NCBI GenBank assembly: GCA_012064385.1
Contig: QRDG01000141.1
Coordinates: 62,001 to 126,000, forward strand
Source of the DNA: Puccinellia tenuiflora
Taxonomy: Eukaryota > Streptophyta > Magnoliopsida > Poales > Poaceae
DNA length: 64,000 nucleotides
Reading direction: 5' to 3'
Shown: piece by piece, positions 1 to 10,299 of the stretch
How positions within the stretch are numbered: the stretch's first letter is position 1
How the letters are laid out: every line of letters starts with the position of its first letter
Notes under the pieces: model-generated
Told to the model about the DNA's origin: nothing
What the model saw: only the letters and a program-made list of their open reading frames with translations
Database searches by the model: none
Translations under genes and position numbers: made by a program

Positions 1-1366
1 ATGTAATCCAAAGAAAGCCAAATTAACCGGAATATAATCAATTTCTGAAGTTTAGTTGGTTTAAAAATTCCGCGCAAACAAGGCCATCCAAATACCCACT
101 CCTTGTGTGATTGTGTCGCACCCTAGGAAACACTAGGGCGACCCAACCGCCGCAAACTCCTCCCCGCCTGAGCCTCTATTGTCGCGGTGGTAGCCCTACT
201 ACAGATGGTGGCATGGGGGCACACCTCTATTGGTGCCAGTGGCCGTCTGGACGACTGAAGATGGTGGGGTGACAAGGACCGATAAGGGCTAACTTGTCAC
301 CGCATGAAAGACGGGTGGCCAGTATGACAGTGGTAGTCCATTGTGTTGGTATTGTGGCAGCGGTGGTAGGTCGGTCGTCGGTTGCATGGAGTAAGAAAGA
401 TCTGGCGGAATCTCCATGTCGTGCGTCTGCGCCCTGGTGTGGGCGCGCTCGACGGTGGCTACAGTGTAGAGGCACACTAGGGACCCCCTTGCCTAGTTCT
501 AGCAAGTGTCGGCGCCTTCGGGCGGAGTCCTAGGCTCGATGGGGTGGCTACGGAGCAGCCACTCACCATGACCACGAGGGTGTCGTTTCGTGTCTGCCGC
601 TCGTGCTTGGTGGAGTTGTTGTTCCAGGACGAAGGTATGTCACGAGGTTGATCCATGCTCGTGGTGATGGGATGTTAGGAAGATGACGATGTAGCGACGC
701 AAGCACTTAAAGGTTGGAGATATGGAGGTCGTGAAGGTGGAGGGGGACGTGGTGGTTTCTTGACCGTAGTCCGTAGGGAAGGAGGATGACGGTGGAGTGC
801 TTGCAAAACATTTGTGGATCCGGCAGTGATAGGCGATCAGTTACATCTGGCGGTCGAATGGCTAAGCTAGAGTGATGATGGGTTCGGTGAGCTTTAGGTG
901 AAAGTCTAGCACCGAACTCGGTTGAAGCTAGCGGGTAAGGTATCCTCATACGACGTTCCCTTCATTGGAGGCATTGTCGTGGAGCCCCTTCACCTCTATT
1001 GTCATATGGCTTCAGACTTTCCGGGTGAAAACCTATTTTTTGTCATTGGATGGAGCGGGCCGTGGTGGCATTCTTATCGCTTCCCAATTGGAGGCGTCGC
1101 CTTGGAGGTTTGTTCTTGATGTTCCTCTAGTAATTGCCCAATTATATCACTAACTAGTAACTACTACTTGAAACAGGCTTTCGCCCCGCTTTATAAAGAG
1201 AAGCAAACCGGAAAAACCACACCTAACATTAGCCAACCTAGACTACCGAGCGAGGAACAACACCCTGCCTCATGAGAAATCGCCAGAAATCAAAGCACCG
1301 AAACCGTCAAGCCGTTGCTGGAGAGAGCCAGACATCATATCACTAACTACTGAACTTTTCATATCA
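1..1366. other. Unassigned sequence, no gene seen
   Basis: Mixed-composition sequence with only short open frames and no domain that I recognise. The stretch around 1170-1230 (a pyrimidine-rich start followed by a short TTTATAAA run) looks like degenerate repeat sequence, but I cannot name a family. I see no splice-consistent chain of exons. Confidence 0.4.
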
Positions 1367-1369
1367 TAA

Positions 1370-1595
1370 GGGCACGTTCAATGCAAAACACTTGCGCAAG
1401 CGCTTAAAAAAGTCAAATCCTGGCATGCACAAGCGTCTGACGCTAGAACTCCGGATTTGCACACATTTTCTAAGCGTCCGACGCTTAAGTATGCATCGGT
1501 GTCTAAAAAAGAGCCGGGAACTTCATGCTAACTGCCGAAAAGGATGGGATTTTTACCCTAGCGTCTCAAGTTAAGCGCCTGCGTTGTACTAGCCC
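1370..1595. mobile_element. Tourist/Harbinger-like MITE (226 bp)
   Basis: The element is flanked by a TAA trinucleotide on both sides (1367-1369 and 1596-1598), the target preference of PIF/Harbinger elements. The ends are imperfect inverted repeats: the left end starts GGGCACGTTCAATGCA, and the reverse complement of the right end starts GGGCTAGTACAACGCA; both continue into a GCGCTTAA block. There is no coding capacity. Inside are several copies of a short GCGTCyGACGCT-like dyad. The family name is inferred from TSD and size only. Confidence 0.6.
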
Positions 1596-1598
1596 TAA

Positions 1599-3211
1599 TC
1601 CAAGTTTGGCAATCAGTGACCGTTCTTGAATTTGAAGAATTATATCTTCCCCATTTTACTATCTCTATCTCTACTATCTAAAAAGAAAGGAGTGTTCCTT
1701 CGTCAACCATCCCACCGTCCTCCTTTTCGTCCAACTCTTCGTCAAACCGGTTTTTCTAGCGCTAACGAATCGTTGTACAATCAATCACGGGAATTAATCA
1801 GCGCGAAAATCTCTCGCAATCCTTCACCCCGGCAGTAATTCCCGAGCAGGAGGCAGGCCTCGATAGAAAGATATCGCGCGCCGTCCACTCCGAGTCACGC
1901 GCCGCGGCCAGTCCCGCACAAAGTGAAGGTGAGGCGAGCCGCAGCGCTAGAGTTTGCCACCGTCGTGCCTTTCCGTCGTCCTCCTGTGCGACCGCCGCCC
2001 CTTCCCATCGTTCGTGGAACCTTCCTCGCCCACATCCCTCACGTCATGCGCGACCGAAGCGACGTACCCGCACCGCCGTGAGCAGGTTCTTCTCCGGGGA
2101 GTCGTCGGGCCTCAACCTCCTGCGTCGAGCTACCTGACGGACGCCGTTCCCTCACTCCGGAGTCTAGACTGAACGCTGGCAGAACGCCAGAGATGGTCAG
2201 CGGACTGGAGATGCATCTGGATCGGATCTCTTCCCTGCTGGCGGCGTCGCCCTCCAGCGGGCACGGCGAAGGACTACGATATGCTCAAGACCACGACAGA
2301 TATCGGGAGGCAAATCCGGGAGGTGGAGCTGCTTGTCGGCCCTTCACTCCTTGGTGCGCTCATGGTAGCCCCGTGCCCTGCGGCGGTGATGCTCCAATTG
2401 GTTCTCACTTTGGTCTTCATGCGCAGGATGCGGTGGAGAGCGCGGCCGCACTGCTCGCGCTCCGCGCAGGTGGTGCTCACCTTGGTCTTCAAGTCTCGCA
2501 CGGGAGACGCCGGCAACGGCGACCCCCATGGCGCTCCCTGCCGACATGGGCCTCGAAATGTGTTGTACGAGTTGTGTGCATCGTCATCTTTGGCTCCTTC
2601 TATGCCGAGCTGTTTTGTTGCCCCTACATCAACGATTCGCACCATGGGACACGACTTGGGGTGCGTATTCTAGGCATTCACAGCTCGCCCATAGATCTCT
2701 CACCCGCCGCCGCTCACGCCGCAGCTTTCACCTCCGTCGGCCCACCCAGAAGGGACTTCTGAGCCCACATCCTGCCCGCCTACCCTGTCGCTTCCCTACA
2801 GTCCCTCCGACAACCAGTCGCCGTGAATCTCGACGACCAGCCACAGCGCCGCGGCACAAGCAGCGCCATCACACAACGCTGAGCCGCACGCGGTGACGCT
2901 GTACGGGAAGAGGCGTCTCCCCGCGCAACGGGATCCTCCTCCAGTCCTCCACATGAACAAATCAGCCTCCCGAGATGGGATCCTCGATGAGATCCGCCTT
3001 CCTATGCCAGGTATTCCTGCAGTAAGATGTTAATAGATCTAAGATGTTAATAGATCTTTTTCATTATTCTTTCTACTTATGTGAATCTGTTGAATCTTTG
3101 TAGCTGATAGGAATACACAATCCAGTTGAATCTTTGTAAGACCTAAAACATTCTTATCTCTGAAGCTAATATACCTTATGTGTTCTTAGAATTCATTTAC
3201 CCTGATCCATC
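1599..3211. other. GC-rich unassigned stretch, possible gene remnant
   Basis: From about 1850 to 2900 the sequence is GC-rich with overlapping open frames on both strands; none shows a family motif I can name. A direct near-repeat of a 'gtkstcacyttggtcttcaagt' type segment occurs near 2405 and 2470. From 2900 to 3211 it turns AT-rich, with a small tandem repeat of 'taagatgttaatagatc' near 3026-3058. A broken gene is possible, but I cannot support a product. The gypsy element at 3217 is inserted at the right edge. Confidence 0.35.
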
Positions 3212-3216
3212 ATGGC

Positions 3217-3626
3217 TGTCGTGGGGCTACCTTTCGGGTCCCCCACGGTGGTGGTACCTGGGTCACGCCAATGAAGGCCCAGCGAAGCCCAAGAAGGACA
3301 CCGTGTGGCACAAGTAGTCGACTTAGGTCGGTGATGCTTTCCTTATCTTGTACGTGCAATCCGCACCGTCCACCCGAGACCCGGCCTGTAGTATAAAGGC
3401 CGGGAGGGTGCGCCGTCTAGGGCATCGGGTCATTGAACATCGCATTGTAGCCACCAATCGATAATTCCAGACAAGCAGGAGTAGGTCTTTACCTCAACTC
3501 GAGGGGCCGAACCTGGGTAAAATCGCCCCCTGTTAGCCGTCGTGTTCACCAGCCTGATCTCTCTCTTTCTCCTTCAATCAACCAGGGGTATTCGACCTAG
3601 GGATTTGCCGAGTCACAAGCTCGTCA
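3217..3626 (+). repeat. 5' LTR of the gypsy-type element
   Basis: 410 bp, TG...CA ends, with a TATAAA at 3392-3397 that is a plausible core promoter. It matches the 3' LTR except for about four substitutions (near 3294, 3461, 3582 and 3609). Confidence 0.95.
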
Positions 3627-3627
3627 A

Positions 3628-3646
3628 TTGGCGCCGTCTGTGGGAA
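3628..3646 (+). other. Primer-binding site
   Basis: TTGGCGCCGTCTGTGGGAA begins 1 bp after the 5' LTR end. This string is a common PBS in grass gypsy elements. I did not assign the tRNA. Confidence 0.8.
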
Positions 3647-3671
3647 AGAACAGATCGCTGGAGTCGTGATC

Positions 3672-6600
3672 ATGCCGGCCTCACCCGCAACCAACAACAC
3701 CATCAGCGCGAGGGAGTCGATCTACACCGGCTTCCTCGAGTACGTCGAGCACTCGCCGGCGGATCTTTCGGCTTACGCCGGATTCCAACAGAGCACGTGG
3801 ATTACCTTTGGTAGTCTGCGTTATCTGGTGGACAGTCGCGGAACCCTCCGCCCTACGCAGGCCGCCCTGCGCTCAATGGAGGCGCCTGCATCCATGGCGG
3901 CTGCACTGATCGCAACCTCACCTGCCGTGAAGATTACGGAGATCGCATCTACATCGACATCTGCGTCTACATCAACTGCGCCGACCATGGCTTCACCCGT
4001 CGCGAAGATCGCATCTACCGCGGTCAAGGCGACTGCGTCTACTTCGACTACATCAACTTCGACTGCGGCGATCGCATCTGCGGTTGCCAAGAAAAACGCA
4101 TCTGTTGCGGCCACGGGGCGAGTCAAGTCTACTCCGACCTACCTGTTCGGGCGCCAGCCAAGATCCGCACCAGCTTCGACTGCGCCGATCGCATCTACGC
4201 ATCGGGCAGCCGCCAGTAGCAGCGACCGTGGTACCCACCACGTTGCTGTGATCTTCGACAACGAGTACAGCTCAGATGAAGGAAGCACGACAGGGAGCAT
4301 CAGCCCCACTCGACGGGTCTACCCCGCGCAAGTCTACATGGTCGGTCCATCAGCACCCGTGTACCCCATGGAAGTCACCCTGCAAGACAAGGTGACGAAA
4401 CTTACCATCACCCGGGGGCTGGCGATTAGGGCACAGAAGCACGTGGACGATGGCACGTTCCCTGCCCCGGAAGATCCACAGGAAGATCGACAAGCGGTCC
4501 AGTACTTGCTCTGGAAGGAAGCCGAACGAATCAAACAGGATAAAGCCGAGTTGGCCCGGCGCAAGGAGCTAGCCGACGAGTCGAGTGCCAGGAGGGCAGC
4601 GCTCTCGTTCATGTCTGGATCAGAAGAAGTCAATCAAGAAGGAAGGCACAGAACTCGCATGCCGCGGGTGCACGAGGCCGATCGCATCCACCTCACCCGC
4701 AACTTGGAGTCATCTTTCTTGGAAGACAAGGACGGAATACCCATCCCCAGAACACCCGCCTCTGCGCTTATGGGAGTCGAGACCTATTTGCGGGTCATGC
4801 AGCCGCCGGAAGGAAGCGCCAACGCCCGCGTACACAGGCAGCAGATCCAAGCCTTGAGGCAAGTCGAGGAAGCCTTGTCAAGGGGAGAACCAGTCGAAGG
4901 GATGTACGAGGAACGAGGACGTCGTGACCGTGGAGTCGCACCAGCGGCAGATCGGGAACCGATTCGACTGCGACAACTGCAGCCCGGCGAGGATGGCCGC
5001 AACGTCGTCACACAGAGAAGGATAGACCGTGCCCGTCGACTGCGAGAAGCAGGACTACTCGACGATGATGAAGACCACGAGCCACGTGGAGCCCCGTGTT
5101 TCAGTATAAGTATTCGCGACACGAAGATGCCCAAAGGCTTCAAGCTGACGGCGGAGACACAAAAGTACGACGGAAAGCAGCACCCGCGGGATTGGCTGGA
5201 CGACTACCTCATCGCATGCAGCTGCCAAGGTGGTAATTCGACTACCGCCATGCAGTACATCCAGCTGATGCTCATGGGGTCCGCCCGCGGGTGGCTCAAC
5301 ACGCAGCCGAAGGATGCCTTCAGGACTTGGGAGGAATTCAGGACTGCATTCATAAAAGGTTTCCTGGGAACTTACGCCAGGCCAACCACCCTCATCGAGC
5401 TCCAAGCTTGCAAACAGGGCCATGAGGAGCGACTCCGTTCGTACATCCAACGGTGGACCCTGCTCCGCAACACCATGGATGGAGCCACCTCAGAGGACAG
5501 AGTCATGGATGCATTCATCTACGGCCTCACCCGCCGCGACCTTCGCGAAGAACTTGGTAGGCTCAGGCCGAAGAATATGATAGACCTTATGCAGATCGCC
5601 AACCAATGGGCAGATGGAGAACACTCCGTCCGCGACTCAATGCCAGATCCCCAACCCAGCAACTGGCGAGAGGGTCGACTGAAAAAGAAACCACGCTTTA
5701 TCGGCCACGACTCAATAGAGTTAGTAGCGGCGGGATTCGAAACCCCCCGTGAGAATGATAGAGGATATAGCCAAGGCGGTGGCAATGATAGAGGATACAA
5801 CCAAGGTGGTGGCAGCGGCTACCGCGGAGATGGAAGTCGCAAGCGCGAGTGGCGCAGACGCATACTCACGGATGAGGAAGAGCTAGAGCAACCCTGCAGG
5901 CACCATATGTTCAAGGACCCGGAAACAGGCAAGTGGGGATCCCGACACCTGTTGAAGGACTGCAAGAAGGCGCAACGGCTGGCCAGGGCCTTCACGCGCG
6001 TACTTGCTACGGACGGGCAGCAGGTTCATCAAGCATCACCCGCGGGACAACCAGTCGCGGGACAGCTGGCAATCAACGCACCACCAGCTCCTCCACTCGC
6101 CAACCCAGCGCAAGCAGCACTGGCTTACTACCCGCCGCAACAACCGCAGCAGCCGCAACAGCAGCAGCAGCAACCGCAGCAACAGGACCCTGCCAACGTG
6201 TTCCCAGCACCACGCGGGCAGATGAACATGATACAGAAGGGGCGTCCTTCCAACAGGACCCAGAAGCTCATTACTCGCCAAGTCTTTCAGGCAATCACCA
6301 ATCCACCCGCAGTACCCGAGTACCTGAGAGGATCAGAGACAGACATCACCTTCTCCAGGGCTGATCACCCGCCGGCAATACCACGGCCCGGGCACGCCGC
6401 TCTGGTAGTCGAAGCTCAGATCGGGGAGTACACCTTGAAAAAGGTGTTCATGGATGGAGGCAGCGGAATCAACATTCTTTTCGCTGACACCCTCAGGCGC
6501 ATGAACAGGTCAACTTCCAACCTGACGCCGTCATCTAATACCTTTCACGGTATAGTACCAGGGCAAGCAGTTACGCCCATGGGAGTAATCACACTCGACG

Positions 6601-6980
6601 TGATCTTCGGCACACCCGACAACTTCCGGAGGGAGGCAATCGACTTCGAGGTGGTCGACTGGAAATCACAGTACCACGCCATCCTCGGGCGTCCAACTTT
6701 TGCAAGGTTCATGGCGATACCCCACTACGCCTACCTCATGCTCAAGATGCCTGGACCCAAGGGCGTCATCACGGTGAGAGGCGACTTCGACCGGTCCGAC
6801 AGCTGCGACCGCGAGTTCAGCAGGATCTCTGAGTTCTTTGGGATGGACGATCACCTGGAGATGTTGGCAGTCGACAACGACAAGACCCTCTTCCCCCCAA
6901 AGAAGAAATCACCCAAAAATCCTCGGCCGCCACTCGACGCACTCGGGGGCTTGCGCTGTACAGGTCTAAAGTTAGCCTAG
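3672..6980 (+). CDS. Retrotransposon gag with retropepsin-like domain
   Basis: Structural polyprotein of 1,102 aa, uninterrupted, assumed to form the retrotransposon particle. The ATG at 3672 is chosen because the frame upstream begins only with GTG. Residues about 70-180 are an Ala/Ser/Thr low-complexity stretch. The retrotransposon gag core lies near residues 500-640 (it includes GSARGWLNTQP, FRTWEEFRTAFIKGFLGTY and LRSYIQRW). A Cys/His cluster (CRHHMF...HLLKDC) near residue 745 stands where a zinc knuckle is usual. A Gln-rich run lies near 820-840. The C-terminal third carries a plant-type retropepsin active site, FMDGGSGINILF, with Asp about residue 928. The frame stops inside the first copy of the 112-bp array, so the last ~20 residues are array-encoded. 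No pol follows in any frame. Confidence 0.88.
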   Translation: MPASPATNNTISARESIYTGFLEYVEHSPADLSAYAGFQQSTWITFGSLRYLVDSRGTLRPTQAALRSMEAPASMAAALIATSPAVKITEIASTSTSASTSTAPTMASPVAKIASTAVKATASTSTTSTSTAAIASAVAKKNASVAATGRVKSTPTYLFGRQPRSAPASTAPIASTHRAAASSSDRGTHHVAVIFDNEYSSDEGSTTGSISPTRRVYPAQVYMVGPSAPVYPMEVTLQDKVTKLTITRGLAIRAQKHVDDGTFPAPEDPQEDRQAVQYLLWKEAERIKQDKAELARRKELADESSARRAALSFMSGSEEVNQEGRHRTRMPRVHEADRIHLTRNLESSFLEDKDGIPIPRTPASALMGVETYLRVMQPPEGSANARVHRQQIQALRQVEEALSRGEPVEGMYEERGRRDRGVAPAADREPIRLRQLQPGEDGRNVVTQRRIDRARRLREAGLLDDDEDHEPRGAPCFSISIRDTKMPKGFKLTAETQKYDGKQHPRDWLDDYLIACSCQGGNSTTAMQYIQLMLMGSARGWLNTQPKDAFRTWEEFRTAFIKGFLGTYARPTTLIELQACKQGHEERLRSYIQRWTLLRNTMDGATSEDRVMDAFIYGLTRRDLREELGRLRPKNMIDLMQIANQWADGEHSVRDSMPDPQPSNWREGRLKKKPRFIGHDSIELVAAGFETPRENDRGYSQGGGNDRGYNQGGGSGYRGDGSRKREWRRRILTDEEELEQPCRHHMFKDPETGKWGSRHLLKDCKKAQRLARAFTRVLATDGQQVHQASPAGQPVAGQLAINAPPAPPLANPAQAALAYYPPQQPQQPQQQQQQPQQQDPANVFPAPRGQMNMIQKGRPSNRTQKLITRQVFQAITNPPAVPEYLRGSETDITFSRADHPPAIPRPGHAALVVEAQIGEYTLKKVFMDGGSGINILFADTLRRMNRSTSNLTPSSNTFHGIVPGQAVTPMGVITLDVIFGTPDNFRREAIDFEVVDWKSQYHAILGRPTFARFMAIPHYAYLMLKMPGPKGVITVRGDFDRSDSCDREFSRISEFFGMDDHLEMLAVDNDKTLFPPKKKSPKNPRPPLDALGGLRCTGLKLA

Positions 6981-8320
6981 GCCGCCACTCGAATCACTCG
7001 GGGGCTGCGCCTAACAGGCATCACCCAAAAATCCTCGGCCGCCACTCGACGCACTCGGGGGCTTGCGCTGTACAGGTCTAAAGTTAGCCTAGGCCGCCAC
7101 TCGAACCACTCGGGGGCTGCGCCTAACAGGCACCACCCAAAAATCCTCGGCCGCCACTCGACGCACTCGGGGGCTTGCGCTGTACAGGTCTAAAGTTAGC
7201 CTAGGCCGCCACTCGAACCACTCGGGGGCTGCGCCTAACAGGCATCACCCAAAAATCCTCGGCCGCCACTCGACGCACTCGGGGGCTTGCGCTGTACAGG
7301 TCTAAAGTTAGCCTAGTCCGCCACTCGAACCACTCGGGGGCTGCGCCTAACAGGCATCACCCAAAAATCCTCGGCCGCCACTCGACGCACTCGGGGGCTT
7401 GCGCTGTACAGGTCTAAAGTTAGCCTAGGCCGCCACTCGAACCACTCGGGGGCTGCGCCTAACAGGCATCATCCAAAAATCCTCGGCCGCCACTCGACGC
7501 ACTCGGGGGCTTGCGCTGTACAGGTCTAAAGTTAGCCTAGGCCGCCACTCGAACCACTCGGGGGCTGCGCCTAACAGGCATCACCCAAAAATTCTCGGCC
7601 GCCACTCGACGCACTCGGGGGCTTGCGCTGTACAGGTCTAAAGTTAGCCTAGGCCGCCACTCGAACCACTCGGGGGCTGCGCCTAACAGGCATCACCCAA
7701 AAATCCTCGGCCGCCACTCGACGCACTCGGGGGCTTGCGCTGTACAGGTCTAAAGTTAGCCTAGGCCGCCACTCGAACCACTCGGGGGCTGCGCCTAACA
7801 GGCATCACCCAAAAATCCTCGGCCGCCACTCGACGCACTCGGGGGCTCGCGCTGTACAGGTCTAAAGTTAGCCTAGGCCGCCACTCGAATCACTCGGGGG
7901 CTGCGCCTAACAGGCATCACCCAAAAATCCTCGGCCGCCACTCGACGCACTCGGGGGCTCGCGCTGTACAGGTCTAAAGTCAGCCTAGGCCGCCACTCGA
8001 ACCACTCGGGGGCTGCGCCTAACAGGCATCACCCAAAAATCCTCGGCCGCCACTCGACGCACTCGGGGGCTCGCGCTGTACAGGTCTAAAGTTAGCCTAG
8101 GCCGCCACTCGAATCACTCGGGGGCTACGCCTAACAGGCATCACCAAAAAATCCTCGGCCGCCACTCGACGCACTCGGGGGCTCGCGCTGTACAGGTTTA
8201 AAGTTAGCCTAGGCCGCCACTCGAATCACTCGGGGGCTGCGCCTAACAGGCATCACCCAAAAATCCTAGGCCGCCACTCGATTCACTCAGGGGCTCGAGC
8301 CATACAGGTCTACAAGCGCA
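6911..8320 (+). repeat. 112-bp tandem array, 12 full copies plus a partial
   Basis: Starts of the ACCCAAAAATCC block fall at 6911, 7023, 7135, 7247 and so on every 112 bp to 8255, with very few substitutions; the thirteenth copy decays after about 8320. Each unit is a dimer of a 55-bp and a 57-bp half, and both halves begin CCGCCACTCGA and contain CACTCGGGGGCT. That core matches the element's own polypurine tract (CACTCGGGGGCTAC at 9871-9884). The array begins inside the end of the gag ORF. It is not a CRISPR array: there are no unique spacers. Confidence 0.97.
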
Positions 8321-8402
8321 AAATCACCCATACAACATCATATGGGCATACATACATGCATGTTTATGTTACAAGCTAACATTATACAACAAACTGTTTT
8401 TC

Positions 8403-9139
8403 TTAGTCGACAGGCTCTTCCTTTGGCGCATCCAGTGGCCCTACACGTCGCTCTGTATGATTCAGAACCTGTCGCATCACCTGACGTGCGGCCTCAAGGG
8501 ATTCAGCATAATCAACATCCCTAGGCAACCCATCAAGTATTCTGTCCAAGGGAACATGAGGTCGATGCAGTCGAACATAGGCAAACGCTGTGTTGGCCCC
8601 GGCAACAAGCTGACCGAGGACGACCCCCTTCAACGCCCTGCTACTGCGGAACCTCTCCAACAGCGCGGGCAACCCTTCCGGCTGCTCATCAAGGGGGAAG
8701 AACACTTTGTTGATCTGCCAGAGTGCTTTCCTGCAACCTTCAAGAACGAACGCAGCTCGCCAGGTGCGATCCAGCATCCGTGCGAGTATACGGCCCTCTC
8801 CCTTATGTACCCAGAATTGGCAAGCTTCGACCGAATTACCGGTGGCCTCACTATCCACGCGCTCGTCCACTCGAGCGTTCTCGGCTTGCCAGTCGGGATT
8901 AACAACTGCAATTAACGGGTCAAGGTGCAGAACAACACAAGCATGAAGAAATCAAAAGAGAAGCAGCTAGAGCCCAAACCTTGCAGCTGTCGACATATCA
9001 GATCAATCTGGTCAAGAAGGAACCATTCGCGCTGATTGAACGGCCCAGCGGAACGCGCCCTGAGGCGTTCAAGCTCCAGTTCAGTTCTCCGCAGCTTCGA
9101 CTCAAGTTCAGTGATCTTGTTCCTCATATAATTAAACAC
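8403..9139 (-). CDS. Antisense ORF of the gypsy-type element, C-terminal part, spliced
   Basis: Reverse-strand coding region, probably two exons: 8980-9139 (possibly extending upstream; no ATG at 9139, where the codon is GTG) and 8403-8905, joined by a 74-bp GT-AG intron (8906-8979). The phases fit: the first exon leaves one base and the second supplies two, giving ...ICRQLQ-VVNPDWQAEN... to a stop at 8403. The N-terminal part (TELESKLRRTELELERLRAR) is a likely coiled coil. The protein type is the antisense-encoded 'putative gypsy type transposon' family seen in grass gypsy elements; its role is unknown. The related element at 61.1-62.7 kb carries the N-terminal part of the same kind of ORF in the same relative orientation. 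Confidence 0.7.
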
Positions 9140-9870
9140 TCGCTGGTCGTTCGTGCTCCGCGCGGGAGCCGGAGAAGTCGGACAACGCGAAGACGCAGGC
9201 GCAGCCGAAGAGGTGCCCTCATCCCAGTACGCACGGATATCTTCCGCGACTTCAGGAGGAGCACTTCCGTCAGGCTGTCAATTTAAAGAACATCAGAGAG
9301 CACTATTTTCAACAGCAAGACTAGACAAAAACACAGGCGCAGAGCGTGTCGAGTCATGTCATCAAAAGCGTCATCCCTGACGTCATCATGGAAGTGTGTC
9401 AAGTAAGCCAAGCAATTGGCTGAGCATTCGACAGTCATTCGACTGAACCAAGTACGTTCGAACCAAACGTTCGAGTGGAATAAGACGAAGTAAGCTTTTT
9501 TAAAGCTGATGTTATGACTAGTAGGCCATCAAGGCTGAGTGAAGAGTAAGTCGAGCCAGGACAGTTTCGACTCGGACAAATTCGAGTCATCTGTTTACTC
9601 CCATCGGGAGCGGGCTTTTCGACTGAGGGAAATTTGAGTTTAATCTCAATTGCAAGCAATTCAGCTTAATCTCGGGGGCTACTCCCATCGGGAGCGCTGT
9701 TCGCGCACCCGATGATTGTGGACAAGGGCAGTCGAAATGCTGCGACTCCGAAAGGTCAAATCGGTGCGCCCGAAGAATCAAGACAAGCTCACTCGAAGCA
9801 AGCTTCGACGATTCCATGTGGCGTGCCCTGAAAGGGGGAGTCCTCCACCCGACTCTACGATTCGACTGAG

Positions 9871-9884
9871 CACTCGGGGGCTAC
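9871..9884 (+). other. Polypurine tract of the gypsy-type element
   Basis: CACTCGGGGGCTAC lies directly before the TG of the 3' LTR. A second exact CTCGGGGGCTAC is at 9671-9682. Confidence 0.8.
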
Positions 9885-10294
9885 TGTCGTGGGGCTACCT
9901 TTCGGGTCCCCCACGGTGGTGGTACCTGGGTCACGCCAATGAAGGCCCAGCGAAGCCCACGAAGGACACCGTGTGGCACAAGTAGTCGACTTAGGTCGGT
10001 GATGCTTTCCTTATCTTGTACGTGCAATCCGCACCGTCCACCCGAGACCCGGCCTGTAGTATAAAGGCCGGGAGGGTGCGCCGTCTAGGGCATCGGGTCA
10101 TTGAACATCGCATTGTAGCCACCGATCGATAATTCCAGACAAGCAGGAGTAGGTCTTTACCTCAACTCGAGGGGCCGAACCTGGGTAAAATCGCCCCCTG
10201 TTAGCCGTCGTGTTCACCAGCCTGATCTCTCTCTTTCTCCTTCAATCAACCCGGGGTATTCGACCTAGGGATTTGCTGAGTCACAAGCTCGTCA
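9885..10294 (+). repeat. 3' LTR of the gypsy-type element
   Basis: 410 bp, same ends as the 5' LTR, followed by the second ATGGC target copy at 10295-10299. Confidence 0.95.
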
Positions 10295-10299
10295 ATGGC

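Larger units (their letters stand above)
3217..10294 (+). mobile_element. Complete gypsy-type LTR element without pol, 7,078 bp
   Basis: Both LTRs (3217-3626 and 9885-10294, 410 bp each) start TGTCGTGGGG and end GCTCGTCA, and the element is flanked by a perfect 5-bp target duplication ATGGC (3212-3216, 10295-10299). A primer-binding-type site (TTGGCGCCGTCTGTGGGAA, from 3628) follows the 5' LTR, and a purine-rich tract precedes the 3' LTR. Counting by eye, the LTRs differ at about 4 of 410 sites, so the copy is young. Internally, one long ORF encodes gag plus an aspartic protease, followed by a 112-bp tandem array and an antisense spliced ORF. No reverse transcriptase, RNase H or integrase motif was seen in any frame, so it must use proteins of an autonomous relative. 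Gypsy assignment comes from the gag type and the PBS type. Confidence 0.93.

Noticed and set aside
2193..2896. 189-codon and neighbouring frames in GC-rich sequence
   Set aside because: No recognisable domain, no homologous frame agreement and no consistent splice chain; left as unassigned.
6911..8320. CRISPR-like regular repeats
   Set aside because: Units abut without unique spacers, in a plant retrotransposon.
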